DNA from: Scopulibacillus darangshiensis
Lineage (GTDB): Bacteria; Bacillota; Bacilli; Bacillales; Sporolactobacillaceae
DNA length: 45,103 bases
Assembly: GCF_004341035.1 (NCBI RefSeq)
Contig: NZ_SLXK01000034.1
Span: forward strand, 1 to 45,103
Reading direction: 5' to 3'
A program made the translations under genes and the position numbers. Shown piece by piece: positions 25,422-33,552 of the stretch. Numbering within the stretch: the first letter of the stretch is position 1; each line of letters starts with the position of its first letter. The notes below the pieces were generated by a model. It saw nothing but the letters and a program-made list of their open reading frames with translations. It was not told where the DNA came from and ran no database searches.

Positions 25422-26292
25422 TGCCTGCAGCAGTCAAACAATAGATAAAGAAGGCGCTAAGGACCAAAGCAAATCATCTGATACCAGAATCTATCAATCT
25501 GAGAATGGGCCTGTTAAAGTACCAGCGCATCCAAAGCGAGTTGTTGTCCTCTCGACTTTTGCCGGCAATGTCATGAAACTTGGTGTCAACCTTGTTGGTG
25601 TTGATCCTTGGGCAAAAAAGAACCCGCTCTTTAAAAATAAATTAAAAGGGGTTCAAGTCGTTTCAGACGACAGTCTGGAAAAAATTATTGAACTGCATCC
25701 AGACTTAATTATCGGACTATCAAACACTAAAAATATTGATAAGTTAAAGCAAATTGCACCTACAGTGACCTACACTTACGGAAAATTAGATTACCTAGAA
25801 CAGCATATAGAAATCGGCAAACTTTTGAACAAAGAAAAGGCAGCAAAAAAATGGGTTGCTGATTTTAAAAAACGTGAACAAGCAGCCGGTAAAAAAATCA
25901 AAAAGAAAATTGGCGCTGATGCGACTGTTTCTGTCATCGAAAGCTCTGGAAAGCAGCTATACGTCTTCGGCAATAACTGGGGCCGGGGAACGGAAATTTT
26001 ATACCAAGCGATGGGTTTAAAAATGCCTAGGAAGGTAAAAGAACATGCGCTAAAACAAGGGTACTATGCCCTGTCACCTGAAGTTCTTCCGGAATTCGCG
26101 GGTGATTACGTCATCTTTAGTAAAGATTCAGGCGTCAAGAACACATTTCAGAAAACAGAGACATACAAGAACATACCAGCTGTAAAAAATAATCGAGTGT
26201 TTGAAGTAAATGCAAAAAAATTCTATTTCAATGATCCACTCACTTTAGAATATCAACTGAAATTCTTCAAAAAGGCATTTCTTGGTTCGTGA
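25372..26292 (+). CDS. Iron-siderophore substrate-binding lipoprotein
   Basis: This extracellular, lipid-anchored binding protein is 306 residues. The signal peptide ends in the lipobox L-S-A-C (Cys about residue 19), followed by a polar linker and a periplasmic-binding-protein fold (VKVPAHPKRVVVLSTFAGNVMKLGVNLVGVDPW, then LIIGLSNTKNIDKLKQIAPTVTY) typical of the FepB/FhuD family. It starts inside the ATPase gene with a ribosome binding site (GAAGGAGATATG) nearby. The cognate siderophore cannot be told from sequence; the closest well-known system in this group is YfiY/FeuA-like. The next gene begins 38 nt downstream. Confidence 0.92.
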   Translation: MKKQLIPFLLLLGLILSACSSQTIDKEGAKDQSKSSDTRIYQSENGPVKVPAHPKRVVVLSTFAGNVMKLGVNLVGVDPWAKKNPLFKNKLKGVQVVSDDSLEKIIELHPDLIIGLSNTKNIDKLKQIAPTVTYTYGKLDYLEQHIEIGKLLNKEKAAKKWVADFKKREQAAGKKIKKKIGADATVSVIESSGKQLYVFGNNWGRGTEILYQAMGLKMPRKVKEHALKQGYYALSPEVLPEFAGDYVIFSKDSGVKNTFQKTETYKNIPAVKNNRVFEVNAKKFYFNDPLTLEYQLKFFKKAFLGS

Positions 26293-26330
26293 AGATACGC
26301 TTTTTAGCAGAAGAGAAGAAGGTAACGATC

Positions 26331-27335
26331 ATGAAACACACGAATGCTGTATCATTTATTTATAAGTTTATACTGGCCATCCTTCTGTTGATTGGTTCAT
26401 TTTTGGTTGCAATAAGGTTTGGAGCGGCGGACACGACGATGAAGACGGTTTGGCTTGCGCTGACATCCCATGCAACAACTGATTCGGTCTTAATGGTTCA
26501 GGAATTGCGTTTGCCGCGTGAAATGGCAGCCATATTTGTTGGCGCTGCTCTCGCCGTTTCCGGAGCTATCATGCAAGGATTAACAAGGAATCCCTTTGCC
26601 GATCCCGGTCTTCTGGGTTTAACGGCTGGTGCCAATGCTGCACTTGCCCTGACCATTGCCCTTATGCCCTCAGCAAATTATGTTGCTATAATGATCACTT
26701 GCTTTATCGGGGCAGCGATTGGGGGAATGTTTGTTTTTGGCATTGGCGCAATGAAAAAGGGAGGATTCTCCCCATTTCGAATGGTACTCGCCGGTGCGGC
26801 CGTTTCCGCATGCCTTAATGCAGCGGCAGAAGGGATCGGTCTTTATTTTAAAATTTCTAAGGAAGTCTCCATGTGGACAGCAGGGGGGATGGCCAGCACG
26901 TCATGGCATCAGCTTCGGATGATTGTTCCCTTTATCGTTATCGGTGTTTTGATTGCCCTTTTCCTTTCAAGGCAGCTAACGATCCTGAGTTTGAATCAGG
27001 ATCTTGCTGTTGGATTAGGCCAAAGAACAACACAAATCAAGACCATCCTTTTTATTGTCATTATTTTACTCGCTGGCGCCTCTGTGGCTCTCGTAGGAAA
27101 TCTGGCATTCGTCGGATTAATGATTCCTCACATTGTCCGAGCCATCGTGGGAACAGATTATCGGTTTATCCTGCCCATGTCAGGCCTGTTTGGGGCAGCC
27201 TTTATGTTGCTAGCCGATACACTTGGCCGTACGGTCAATGCCCCTTATGAAACACCTGTTGCTGCTATTGTTGCCATCATGGGGCTGCCGTTCTTCCTAT
27301 TCGTGATTCGTAAAGGAGGCAAGGCATTCTCATGA
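26331..27335 (+). CDS. FecCD family iron-siderophore permease, first subunit
   Basis: This membrane permease has about 334 residues and nine to ten helices. I chose ATG 26331 (GAAGAAGG 8 nt upstream); the GTG at 26289 lies inside the binding-protein stop region and has no ribosome binding site. FecCD hallmarks: LRLPREMAAIFVGAALAVSGAIMQGLTRNPFADPGLLGLTAGANAALAL and GNLAFVGLMIPHIVRAIVGTDYR. It overlaps the second permease gene by 4 nt (ATGA). The two probably form a heterodimer. Confidence 0.93.
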   Translation: MKHTNAVSFIYKFILAILLLIGSFLVAIRFGAADTTMKTVWLALTSHATTDSVLMVQELRLPREMAAIFVGAALAVSGAIMQGLTRNPFADPGLLGLTAGANAALALTIALMPSANYVAIMITCFIGAAIGGMFVFGIGAMKKGGFSPFRMVLAGAAVSACLNAAAEGIGLYFKISKEVSMWTAGGMASTSWHQLRMIVPFIVIGVLIALFLSRQLTILSLNQDLAVGLGQRTTQIKTILFIVIILLAGASVALVGNLAFVGLMIPHIVRAIVGTDYRFILPMSGLFGAAFMLLADTLGRTVNAPYETPVAAIVAIMGLPFFLFVIRKGGKAFS

Positions 27336-28342
27336 TTCCCTCTTATTTAATCAAGAAGCAGCGATGGTTACTCTTATTCTTCTTAGCATTGATTGTGATA
27401 ACAGCCGTTATAGGGATGGGAATGGGTTTTGCTTCACTTTCGTATAATAGATTGCTGCCAACCATTTTCGGTCAGGGAACAATGAAAGAGTCATTTGTTT
27501 TATTCTCGATTCGTCTGCCGCGGATCACTATTACGCTCTTAAGCGGGATGGCTCTGGCGGCTTCAGGGGCTATTCTGCAAGGCATCACCCGTAATGATCT
27601 TGCTGATCCCGGCATCATCGGCATTAATTCTGGTGCTGGTGTGGCCATTGCGGTTTTCTTTTTATTTTTTCCAATTGAAGCAAGTTCATTTGTATACATG
27701 CTGCCCGCTGTGGCTTTTATCGGTGCCTTCATCACAGCTGGTTTGATATATGTGTTTTCTTATAATAAAAAGACTGGCCTTGCGCCGGTCAGATTAGTTT
27801 TAGTCGGCGTTGGCTTCTCCATTGCTCTGTCAGGGGCGATGATTGTGCTCATTTCATCGGCTGATCGCACAAAAGTTGACTTTATCGCAAAGTGGTTAGC
27901 AGGGAACATTTGGGGGGACGATTGGCCGTATGTTTTAGCTATCCTTCCGTGGCTCGTCATTTTGATTCCCTTTACTTTATATAAGGCACACCAATTGAAC
28001 CTCCTAAATTTAAATGAGTCTGCCGCCGTCGGAGTCGGTGTATCCATTGAAAAGGAGCGATTTATGCTGCTTTTGACAGCCGTTGCCTTAGCGGCTGCAG
28101 CGGTCTCGGTCGCGGGCGGGATTGCTTTTATCGGCTTAATGGCTCCCCATATCGCCAAAGCTCTAATTGGACCCAGACATCAACTTTTTATTCCCATTGC
28201 CGTCCTTCTTGGCGGATGGCTGTTACTGCTTGCTGATACAATTGGCCGTCATCTTGTTGACCCTGCCGGCATACCTGCAGGGATCATGAATTCACTGATC
28301 GGCGGGCCATATTTTATATATTTGCTGTTGAGAAAATCATAG
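27332..28342 (+). CDS. FecCD family iron-siderophore permease, second subunit
   Basis: This is the second permease, 336 residues, with the paralogous signature IRLPRITITLLSGMALAASGAILQGITRNDLADPGIIGINSGAGVAIAV and GGIAFIGLMAPHIAKALIGPRHQLF. AAAGGAGG lies before ATG 27332, which overlaps the stop of the first permease. It closes the ATPase-binding protein-permease-permease operon, which ends at a strong terminator followed by repeat copy 1. Confidence 0.93.
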   Translation: MIPSYLIKKQRWLLLFFLALIVITAVIGMGMGFASLSYNRLLPTIFGQGTMKESFVLFSIRLPRITITLLSGMALAASGAILQGITRNDLADPGIIGINSGAGVAIAVFFLFFPIEASSFVYMLPAVAFIGAFITAGLIYVFSYNKKTGLAPVRLVLVGVGFSIALSGAMIVLISSADRTKVDFIAKWLAGNIWGDDWPYVLAILPWLVILIPFTLYKAHQLNLLNLNESAAVGVGVSIEKERFMLLLTAVALAAAAVSVAGGIAFIGLMAPHIAKALIGPRHQLFIPIAVLLGGWLLLLADTIGRHLVDPAGIPAGIMNSLIGGPYFIYLLLRKS

Positions 28343-28357
28343 AGGAAAATTAATAGG

Positions 28358-28390
28358 AACCGAGCGCTTAAAATGCCGCTCGGTTTTTCT
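28358..28390 (+). terminator. Terminator of the siderophore transporter operon
   Basis: AACCGAGCG (28358-28366) pairs with CGCTCGGTT (28377-28385), followed by a T5 run. It is directly followed by the structured repeat at 28392. Confidence 0.85.
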
Positions 28391-28391
28391 T

Positions 28392-28541
28392 AGTTAATCA
28401 GAAAGTATAACTTTCTGACGCACATAAGTGCACTGGCTAAAGACGTAACATCCTGTTACAACGCCAGTACTAGCACGTCCTGTGCGTCGCAACTACGCCT
28501 CTGTCTTCGCCAAAGGCTCGCCAATCGGCGAGTTTTCTTTA
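28392..28541 (+). repeat. 150-nt structured dispersed repeat, copy 1
   Basis: This element differs at only one base from the copy at 43866-44015. It folds into nested stems: A, TCAGAAAGT-ATA-ACTTTCTGA (28398-28418); B, GACGCAC (28417-28423) with GTGCGTC (28482-28488); C, GTGC-ACTGGC (28428-28437) with GCCAGT (28463-28468) and GCAC (28473-28476); D, GTAAC-ATCCT-GTTAC (28445-28459); E, CTCGCC-AATC-GGCGAG (28517-28532) followed by TTTTCTTT, terminator-like. It is not coding. It lies just downstream of an operon terminator in the same orientation as the upstream gene. It may be a non-autonomous mobile repeat (the Bacillus bcr type comes to mind) or a structured RNA. Confidence 0.85.
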
Positions 28542-28758
28542 CCGTAAGTGCCCGTGGTAACGATTTAATAAAACAAATGTTGTGTTGAATGGCACAAAAT
28601 GAAACGATTTATGGTTGTAGCTGCTGCGTTTTGGATGCCATATATATTGGATACATGTCTTTACGCCTGCGAGCGGGGTAAACTGAAGACCCAAAATTGT
28701 AAATGAGTGGTGAATGTCTTTCATAAGCAGGATGAACGAAGAAGTTGGTGGGGAGGCA

Positions 28759-29122
28759 GTCGATGAAAGCCCGAAGTTGGTAAAAAACCGTGGTCGAGGT
28801 CGTTCATAAGGTCGATGAAAGCCCGAAGCCGGTAAAAAATCGTGGTCGAGGTCGTTCATAGTGTCGATGAAAGCCCGAAGCCGGTAAAAAATCGTGGTCG
28901 AGGTCGTTCATAGTGTCGATGAAAGCCCGAAGTTGGCAAAAAATCGTGGTTGAGGTCGTTCATAGTGTCGATGAAAGCCCGAAGCCGGTAAAAAATCGTG
29001 GTCGAGGTCGTTCATAAGGTCGATGAAAGCCCGAAGCTGGTAAAAAATCGTGGTTGAGGTCGTTCATAGTGTCGATGAAAACCCGAAGTTGGCAAAAAAT
29101 CGTGGTCGAGGTCGTTCATAAG
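28759..29122. repeat. Minisatellite, seven 52-bp tandem units
   Basis: Units begin at 28759, 28811, 28863, 28915, 28967, 29019 and 29071, exactly 52 nt apart. Each contains GTCGATGAAAGCCCGAAG, then a T/C-variable GG(T/C)AAAAAA, then CGTGG(T/C)(T/C)GAGGTCGTTCATA. Differences are few single-base changes. The period is not a multiple of three, so an encoded repeat protein is unlikely. A degenerate half-unit precedes (28707-28758) and another follows (29123-29160). There are no CRISPR-like spacers. Confidence 0.9.
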
Positions 29123-29257
29123 TCGGATGAGCGACAAAAGGCAGCAAATTGTCGGTAAAAAAGGCCTTCTTTTAGGTTGAATTTCCATCTCTGTTAAGCG
29201 TTTTTCCGATTATTGTAAATAAACATTAGATGACGATTTTTGACAACTGTTATTACC

Positions 29258-29328
29258 CACGAACGGTGAAAAATGACGTGAGCGGTCACTAAAGAGGGTG
29301 AATGGTGCCCGTGAACGGGGAAAGAGAG
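29258..29328. repeat. Degenerate approx. 20-nt tandem repeats
   Basis: Four imperfect units built on CGTGA(A/G)CGG: CACGAACGGTGAAAAATGA, CGTGAGCGGTCACTAAAGAG, GGTGAATGGTGCC and CGTGAACGGGGAAAGAGAG. They are non-coding and precede the NERD gene's promoter. Confidence 0.5.
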
Positions 29329-29435
29329 CTTGGCAGGAACGCAAAGGGTAGGATCGTTCCCGCATAATTAATCATTAAGGTATTTATCCTGATATTCCTT
29401 TCTATTTTTAAACCCTCTTTAAGTCTTTCGTTCCT

Positions 29436-29463
29436 TTTACAAAATAAAACGAAGCTGTATAAT
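29436..29463 (+). promoter_or_regulatory. Sigma-A-type promoter of the NERD gene
   Basis: TTTACA (29436-29441) and TATAAT (29458-29463) are 16 nt apart and 56 nt upstream of the start codon. Confidence 0.6.
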
Positions 29464-29518
29464 GACATTATGTGGTATATACAACTAAGATGTGATGGAC
29501 AAGAAAGGGGTATTTGAA

Positions 29519-30460
29519 ATGTGGTACGGCATAGCGGGTTTGGCGGCAGCATTGGTTGTCTGCATTTGGTACATCTTTTATCAGAAACGCAAAATGACGA
29601 AGAGACACAGTAATTTAGTGGAAAAAATGACGGCTGAAGAGGCCGCAACTAAGGCTTCCATGATGGATGAACAGAATGAAAAGGAACGGCTGCATAAGGA
29701 AGAAGTGGAGCAGCTAACAAATACCTATCATTACGAAATTAATAAATTGCAGATGAATATTAATGAATTGCAGGCTTATTCCAAAAATAAAGGTGAAATC
29801 ATAACCCATCAAATTTTGGGGGAAATGAAAAGCAGCATAGTTGCGAAGGAGATTCTAGGTTCGTCAGATCTGCACATCTTGCCGAACGTTTTTATCCCTT
29901 ATAAGGAGAAGGGATTGATCAAAACTCGTCAGATCGATCACTTGGTGATATTACCGACAGGCATCTATGTTATAGAAACAAAATACTGGCGCGGGAAGGT
30001 TGTCCATGGTCTGAATCGGAAGAATGCCGGTGACCTTTCTTTTATAACTGATATGATGGCCTCTGAGCACGATGATTTCGCCACGGATCAAACGCTTATC
30101 TTTGTTCCTTTCAAGGATGATGAGAGTGAACAGTCATCCATCCGAATCAAATCCTATGGCGATCCGGCAAAACAAGTGAAACACACGTCATACCGATTAA
30201 AACAATTTTTATCGGAAGAATGTCATATAGATACATATGTCACACCGATTGTTTATTTTGGCTATCCGAAAGAAAGCAGGAACGGCGCACTTCAAGGTGT
30301 TATCGATTTATCGGATGACAAGCAAGTTAAACGATTCGTTAACGAAAAGGGGCTCACCGACTTTTTTGCTAATGAATGCAGCAAAAAAGCTGTTTTCAGC
30401 ACAGAGGATATAGGAGCGATAAAAGAAACGCTTGAAGGCATTGAATATAGTCGTATCTAG
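29519..30460 (+). CDS. Membrane-anchored NERD (nuclease-related) domain protein
   Basis: This protein of about 313 residues has one N-terminal membrane helix (residues 4-20), a basic stretch, a coiled-coil (about residues 35-90: MTAEEAATKASMMDEQNEKERLHKEEVEQL), then a NERD domain (about 105-225) with the core RQIDHLVILPTGIYVIETKYWRGKV. The D-H and E-T-K residues correspond to the predicted nuclease-fold active site (restriction-endonuclease-like). I chose ATG 29519, with AAAGGGG 8 nt upstream; the GTG/ATG at 29492 lack one. NERD proteins are common in Bacillales, with unproven roles in DNA processing or sporulation. It is monocistronic and followed by repeat copy 2. Confidence 0.85.
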   Translation: MWYGIAGLAAALVVCIWYIFYQKRKMTKRHSNLVEKMTAEEAATKASMMDEQNEKERLHKEEVEQLTNTYHYEINKLQMNINELQAYSKNKGEIITHQILGEMKSSIVAKEILGSSDLHILPNVFIPYKEKGLIKTRQIDHLVILPTGIYVIETKYWRGKVVHGLNRKNAGDLSFITDMMASEHDDFATDQTLIFVPFKDDESEQSSIRIKSYGDPAKQVKHTSYRLKQFLSEECHIDTYVTPIVYFGYPKESRNGALQGVIDLSDDKQVKRFVNEKGLTDFFANECSKKAVFSTEDIGAIKETLEGIEYSRI

Positions 30461-30518
30461 TGAGACTAACTATAATCTATATTACAGCTATCTTCTGCAA
30501 AGGAATATCTTATTTTTT

Positions 30519-30611
30519 AGTTAATCAGAAAATATAACTTTCTGACGCACATAAGTGCAACTATACCTCTGGCTGCGCCATTAAGGCTTGCCAATCGACA
30601 AGTTTTCTTTA
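30519..30611 (+). repeat. Structured dispersed repeat, copy 2 (internal deletion)
   Basis: The copy matches the first about 40 nt and the last about 50 nt of the 150-nt element; the middle (stems C and D) is missing, with the junction at a shared GCA. Stem A remains (7 bp, one base pair lost). Stem E is CTTGCC-AATC-GACAAG, in which one C-G pair of the other copies has become T-A on both sides. Its 3' end overlaps the end of the CBO0543-type gene on the other strand. Confidence 0.8.
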
Positions 30612-31090
30612 TTATTGGTTTTATTGATCTTTCTTGTAAACATTAAATTAGCAATAAGCAACAAATATAAGATGGGGTAAATAGGGGCTGAATACCAAAG
30701 TTTCCAGCCGTGATAAAAGAATAATCCTAATTTTACAGAAAGCCACTCGTAAAATAGAGCAAACGCTGACCAGAGAATGAAATACAAAATTTTAAAGGTA
30801 ATTTTTTTGTGAAAGGGAAAGTAATTTAGAAAGAGAATATTAATGGCTGGATAGATCCCTAGTATAACAATAAAATCTTTATATTCCGCTTGTTCATGAA
30901 AATAGCCATATAAATGATATTGTTCTCCCAAAATTTGATCAACAGTGTAGGTTAGAATAATGGCAAATAATGATGTGCTGTACATTTCTATTCGTGTCAT
31001 CCTCTTTTTTGCCATTATCACGAAAAAAAGAAAAACCAAAGCAGATATAATAGCAAAAACAACTGGATGTTTATTAAAAAAGGCAATCAT
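30581..31090 (-). CDS. CBO0543-family membrane protein
   Basis: This 169-residue polytopic protein has about five hydrophobic segments, with WSAFALFYEWLSVKLGLFFYHGWKLWYSAPIYPILYLLLI as the most recognisable part. Motifs of this kind (a Tyr/Trp-rich LFxYxxWKxxYS) and length are those of the Firmicutes CBO0543 family, which has no known function. Its last nine codons and stop (KENLSIGKP) are read from repeat copy 2, so the original tail has apparently been replaced. The start is ATG 31088-31090; the next gene upstream on this strand ends 4 nt before it (31095), so they may be co-transcribed. Confidence 0.7.
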   Translation of the reverse strand: MIAFFNKHPVVFAIISALVFLFFVIMAKKRMTRIEMYSTSLFAIILTYTVDQILGEQYHLYGYFHEQAEYKDFIVILGIYPAINILFLNYFPFHKKITFKILYFILWSAFALFYEWLSVKLGLFFYHGWKLWYSAPIYPILYLLLIANLMFTRKINKTNNKENLSIGKP

Positions 31091-31094
31091 CTTC

Positions 31095-31565
31095 TTACCC
31101 TCCCAATTTCGTTACACCAAGAGCAAAATGTTCCCACAAAAGCCTCTCAACTATTTCCACCTGATTTGCATCGTTACAGGAAACAACAACAAAGACCTCT
31201 GTGCTTTTTCCCTTTTTTATTTCATGCTTCTTTTTTGCCTTGTTTATCAGAATGTCTATTATAAAACCAACAGTAAAACCGAAGCCTGCACCAATAAGCC
31301 CCCAGAGGATCGGACCCCATTCAGCAATAAAGCCATAGGATGAGCCAAAGACAGTAAATACAACAGCCAAAGCAGCCCCCAAATCAAATACACTGACCCC
31401 GTCGGATTTGTGTATCGTATCAAAGAGTTTTCTCTCCTTGGTTCTTTTATTGAGAGGGATCGCCAGGATGTTATCTTTTTCAATGCCTTTTTCTTCCAGA
31501 GCAGTAATCACTAATTCTAGGTAAATGGTATGATCAAAAGATGAGACCACATGCATGTTCATCAC
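31095..31565 (-). CDS. Small membrane protein with glycine-rich hydrophobic core, unknown function
   Basis: This 156-residue protein has a polar N-terminal part (residues 1-55: MMNMHVVSSFDHTIYLELVITALEEKGIEKD), a hydrophobic Gly-rich hairpin of two helices (about 58-105: GAALAVVFTVFGSSYGFIAEWGPILWGLIGAGFGFTVGFIIDILI) and a basic-to-acidic C-terminal tail. The architecture resembles stress-type proteins of the YtxH/GlsB-glycine-zipper sort, but I do not recognise a family. It overlaps the upstream minus-strand gene by 4 nt (start 31565, upstream stop at 31562), so the pair is coupled. Confidence 0.6.
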   Translation of the reverse strand: MMNMHVVSSFDHTIYLELVITALEEKGIEKDNILAIPLNKRTKERKLFDTIHKSDGVSVFDLGAALAVVFTVFGSSYGFIAEWGPILWGLIGAGFGFTVGFIIDILINKAKKKHEIKKGKSTEVFVVVSCNDANQVEIVERLLWEHFALGVTKLGG

Positions 31566-32350
31566 GTCCTCAACTCTTTTATAATATCTTTGGTCCGTTC
31601 CCCGCCTTGATAATTCTGTTTCAAATAACGGGCTTGTTCCTTATCAAAAAGCTTATTGTTTTCCACCGTATTGGTATAGGCATCGTAAACCGCGAAAAAT
31701 AGGATTGAAGGGATAAAAAGGAACCATTCTTTATTAAGTATCGTCGTCGCTTCATGAAAATTAGCCATCAAAGTATAATGTATGGCTTGCATGACATGTG
31801 ACTTATAACAAATGAGAATCCAAACACCTAATAAATAAAAGGCTGTGACGATCCGATGGATATAGAGCTGCCCCATCCCCGGCATTAGTAATGACCAAAT
31901 GACGGCAACCCAAGGGGTTCGTTTATCTAGATAATTGATTTCAAGCGGACCGATACTAAATGATTTAAAAGGCGCGTTTTCCCTGTCTGATAAAATATAA
32001 ACCTTATTTAAGTCCACTGTTGTCCGGTAGCTGTCGTATATGGCGAAAAGATAAACGGGCGCATAAAGTGTCATCCAGCGGAGATCCAACGCAGCCTTAG
32101 CCATATCAAATTGGCCCGTAAATGAGTACACGATCGCCATATTAAGGTTGGCCTGTGTATTGATGACCATCTCCCAGAGAATCAGCATGTAGCCCCTTAA
32201 ATACTTTGATAAAAGAAGATGTCCGAACCCGGGGACTGTAGCCGACCACCAGGCGATAACAACAGGGCTTCGCAAGTGAAGCTGGGTGGTGCCCAATATG
32301 CTGATATCCGCTGTCCGGCGGCGCGGTTTTTTGAAACTAAATTCAGTCAT
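31562..32350 (-). CDS. Membrane protein with two TM2-like repeats
   Basis: This 262-residue protein is built from two similar halves. Each has a proline-glycine-rich entry to a membrane hairpin (PGFGHLLLSKYLRGYMLILWE at about residue 40, PGMGQLYIHRIVTAFYLLGVW at about 155) followed by a helix ending in a FAIYDSYRTTVDLNK / FAVYDAYTNTVENNK type segment. This internal duplication resembles TM2/DUF5683-like domains. Conserved in Bacilli as far as I recall; function unknown. It is the first gene of a three-gene minus-strand run (32350-30581). Confidence 0.6.
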   Translation of the reverse strand: MTEFSFKKPRRRTADISILGTTQLHLRSPVVIAWWSATVPGFGHLLLSKYLRGYMLILWEMVINTQANLNMAIVYSFTGQFDMAKAALDLRWMTLYAPVYLFAIYDSYRTTVDLNKVYILSDRENAPFKSFSIGPLEINYLDKRTPWVAVIWSLLMPGMGQLYIHRIVTAFYLLGVWILICYKSHVMQAIHYTLMANFHEATTILNKEWFLFIPSILFFAVYDAYTNTVENNKLFDKEQARYLKQNYQGGERTKDIIKELRT

Positions 32351-32551
32351 TATTTATTCAATCCTTCGCTAAGGGTGGGTGTGGAAAGGTATATTTTTCC
32401 TTTTAATTTATTATTTACACTTTTAAATATTTTAACCGCCATTTTTAGTGAAAGCCCCTATTCACCGGAAAGAGGCGCTTGCGGAGGTGCAAGGGGGGAG
32501 AAAATTCAAAAAACTATTGACCTGCCGAACTAGTAAATGCTATAATCTTAA
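32351..32551. other. AT-rich spacer, divergent region
   Basis: This spacer lies upstream of the minus-strand operon and holds its promoter. Nothing else recognisable is present, apart from a purine-rich stretch near 32490-32505. Confidence 0.3.
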
Positions 32552-33247
32552 TTCTCTGACCCTTTTTCCGTCTTTGCCGGTCTCTATTTCTTATTTGCCC
32601 GCTTCGGATAAATAAAGGGCTGGGATTTTTACGAAGTGGGGCTGTGTTTTGCAGTCATCCATATGGCTTTTTCAATTAGTGAATGCTTTGCCCGCGGCTT
32701 TGACTCATTTTCAACCCTCGTTGCGAGCGGTGATTTTGACAGATTGCTGGTGAGGCCGAGAAGTACGGTTGTCCAGGTGCTCGGCTCGAAGTTTGAGTTT
32801 ACTAGAATTGGACGCTTGCTGCAGAGTATGATCGTCCTTGTATGGGTACTGCTTAATCTTCCTATAGAATGGGATATTTTCAAGTGTGTCACCTTGATTT
32901 TGATGATTGTGAGCGGGGTTTTCATCTTTACGGGAATCTTCATACTGGCCGCCACCTTTTGCTTCTGGACAATTCAAGCGATCGAAGTTGCGAATATTTT
33001 CACAGACGGGGGAAGGGAGATGGCTCAATATCCATTAAATATCTATCAGAAATGGGTGGCGAGATTCTTTACATTTGTCATTCCATTCGGGTGCGCTAAT
33101 TACTTGCCGCTTATGTATCTTCTTGGTAAAACGGATGGAAATGGTATTTTTTATATGTTGACGCCGCTTGCTGGGATCGTTTTTATCTTGCCTTGTATGC
33201 TAATTTGGAAGGCAGGTGTCAGACATTATAGATCGACAGGATCATGA
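32552..33247 (+). pseudogene. ABC-2 (DUF990-type) permease remnant with in-frame stop
   Basis: The frame reads FSDPFSVFAGLYFLFARFG, then TAA (32609-32611), then in the same frame IKGWDFYEVGLCFAVIHMAFSISECFARGFDSFSTLVASGDFDRLLVRP and so on to 33247. This is the middle and C-terminal part of an ABC-2/DUF990 permease (full length about 260 residues), whose FYEV...F.RGFD...I..G..D..L.RP signature is clear. The N-terminal helices are missing and the stop lies in the middle of the remaining homology. The usual ABC ATPase gene is absent. The longest uninterrupted part is 32636-33247. It is probably dead, although a truncated protein could still be made. Confidence 0.7.
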
Positions 33248-33552
33248 TGACATTTCGTGTGGGTGTATCCGCCTTCAGTTTGTCAACTTGATTAGTTTCC
33301 TAAGCCTTGATCTATCCTGTATAATGATAAATAGATTGATTCATATAATTGAATAAGCCGTGTCAGATGGTAGAGTGCCGTCATATAATAAATAAGGAAT
33401 TAGCAGGTGAATGATCATGTTGTTGGTACCGCCGAAAGAGACCAAATTCCATTTGTGATATGGAATTTCTTTTTTTGCTTTCCGAGAGAAAGTTTTTGCG
33501 TTTTTTCGGCTATAATTGGAGTAGGGATTTTGGATGGAGGGGAGGCTGTCGC
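33248..33552. other. Intergenic region before the DUF2062 gene
   Basis: No convincing gene. A TATAAT-like hexamer at about 33320 may be the -10 of the next gene, but I see no good -35. The strong ribosome binding site GGAGGGGAGG precedes 33553. Confidence 0.35.

Noticed and set aside
28539-28859. Minus-strand open frame through the tandem repeat (106 codons)
   Set aside because: It lies in repeat DNA with a period that is not a multiple of three, has no ribosome binding site and resembles no protein.
28759-29122. CRISPR array
   Set aside because: Units are directly adjacent with a 52-bp period and no variable spacers; no cas genes are nearby.
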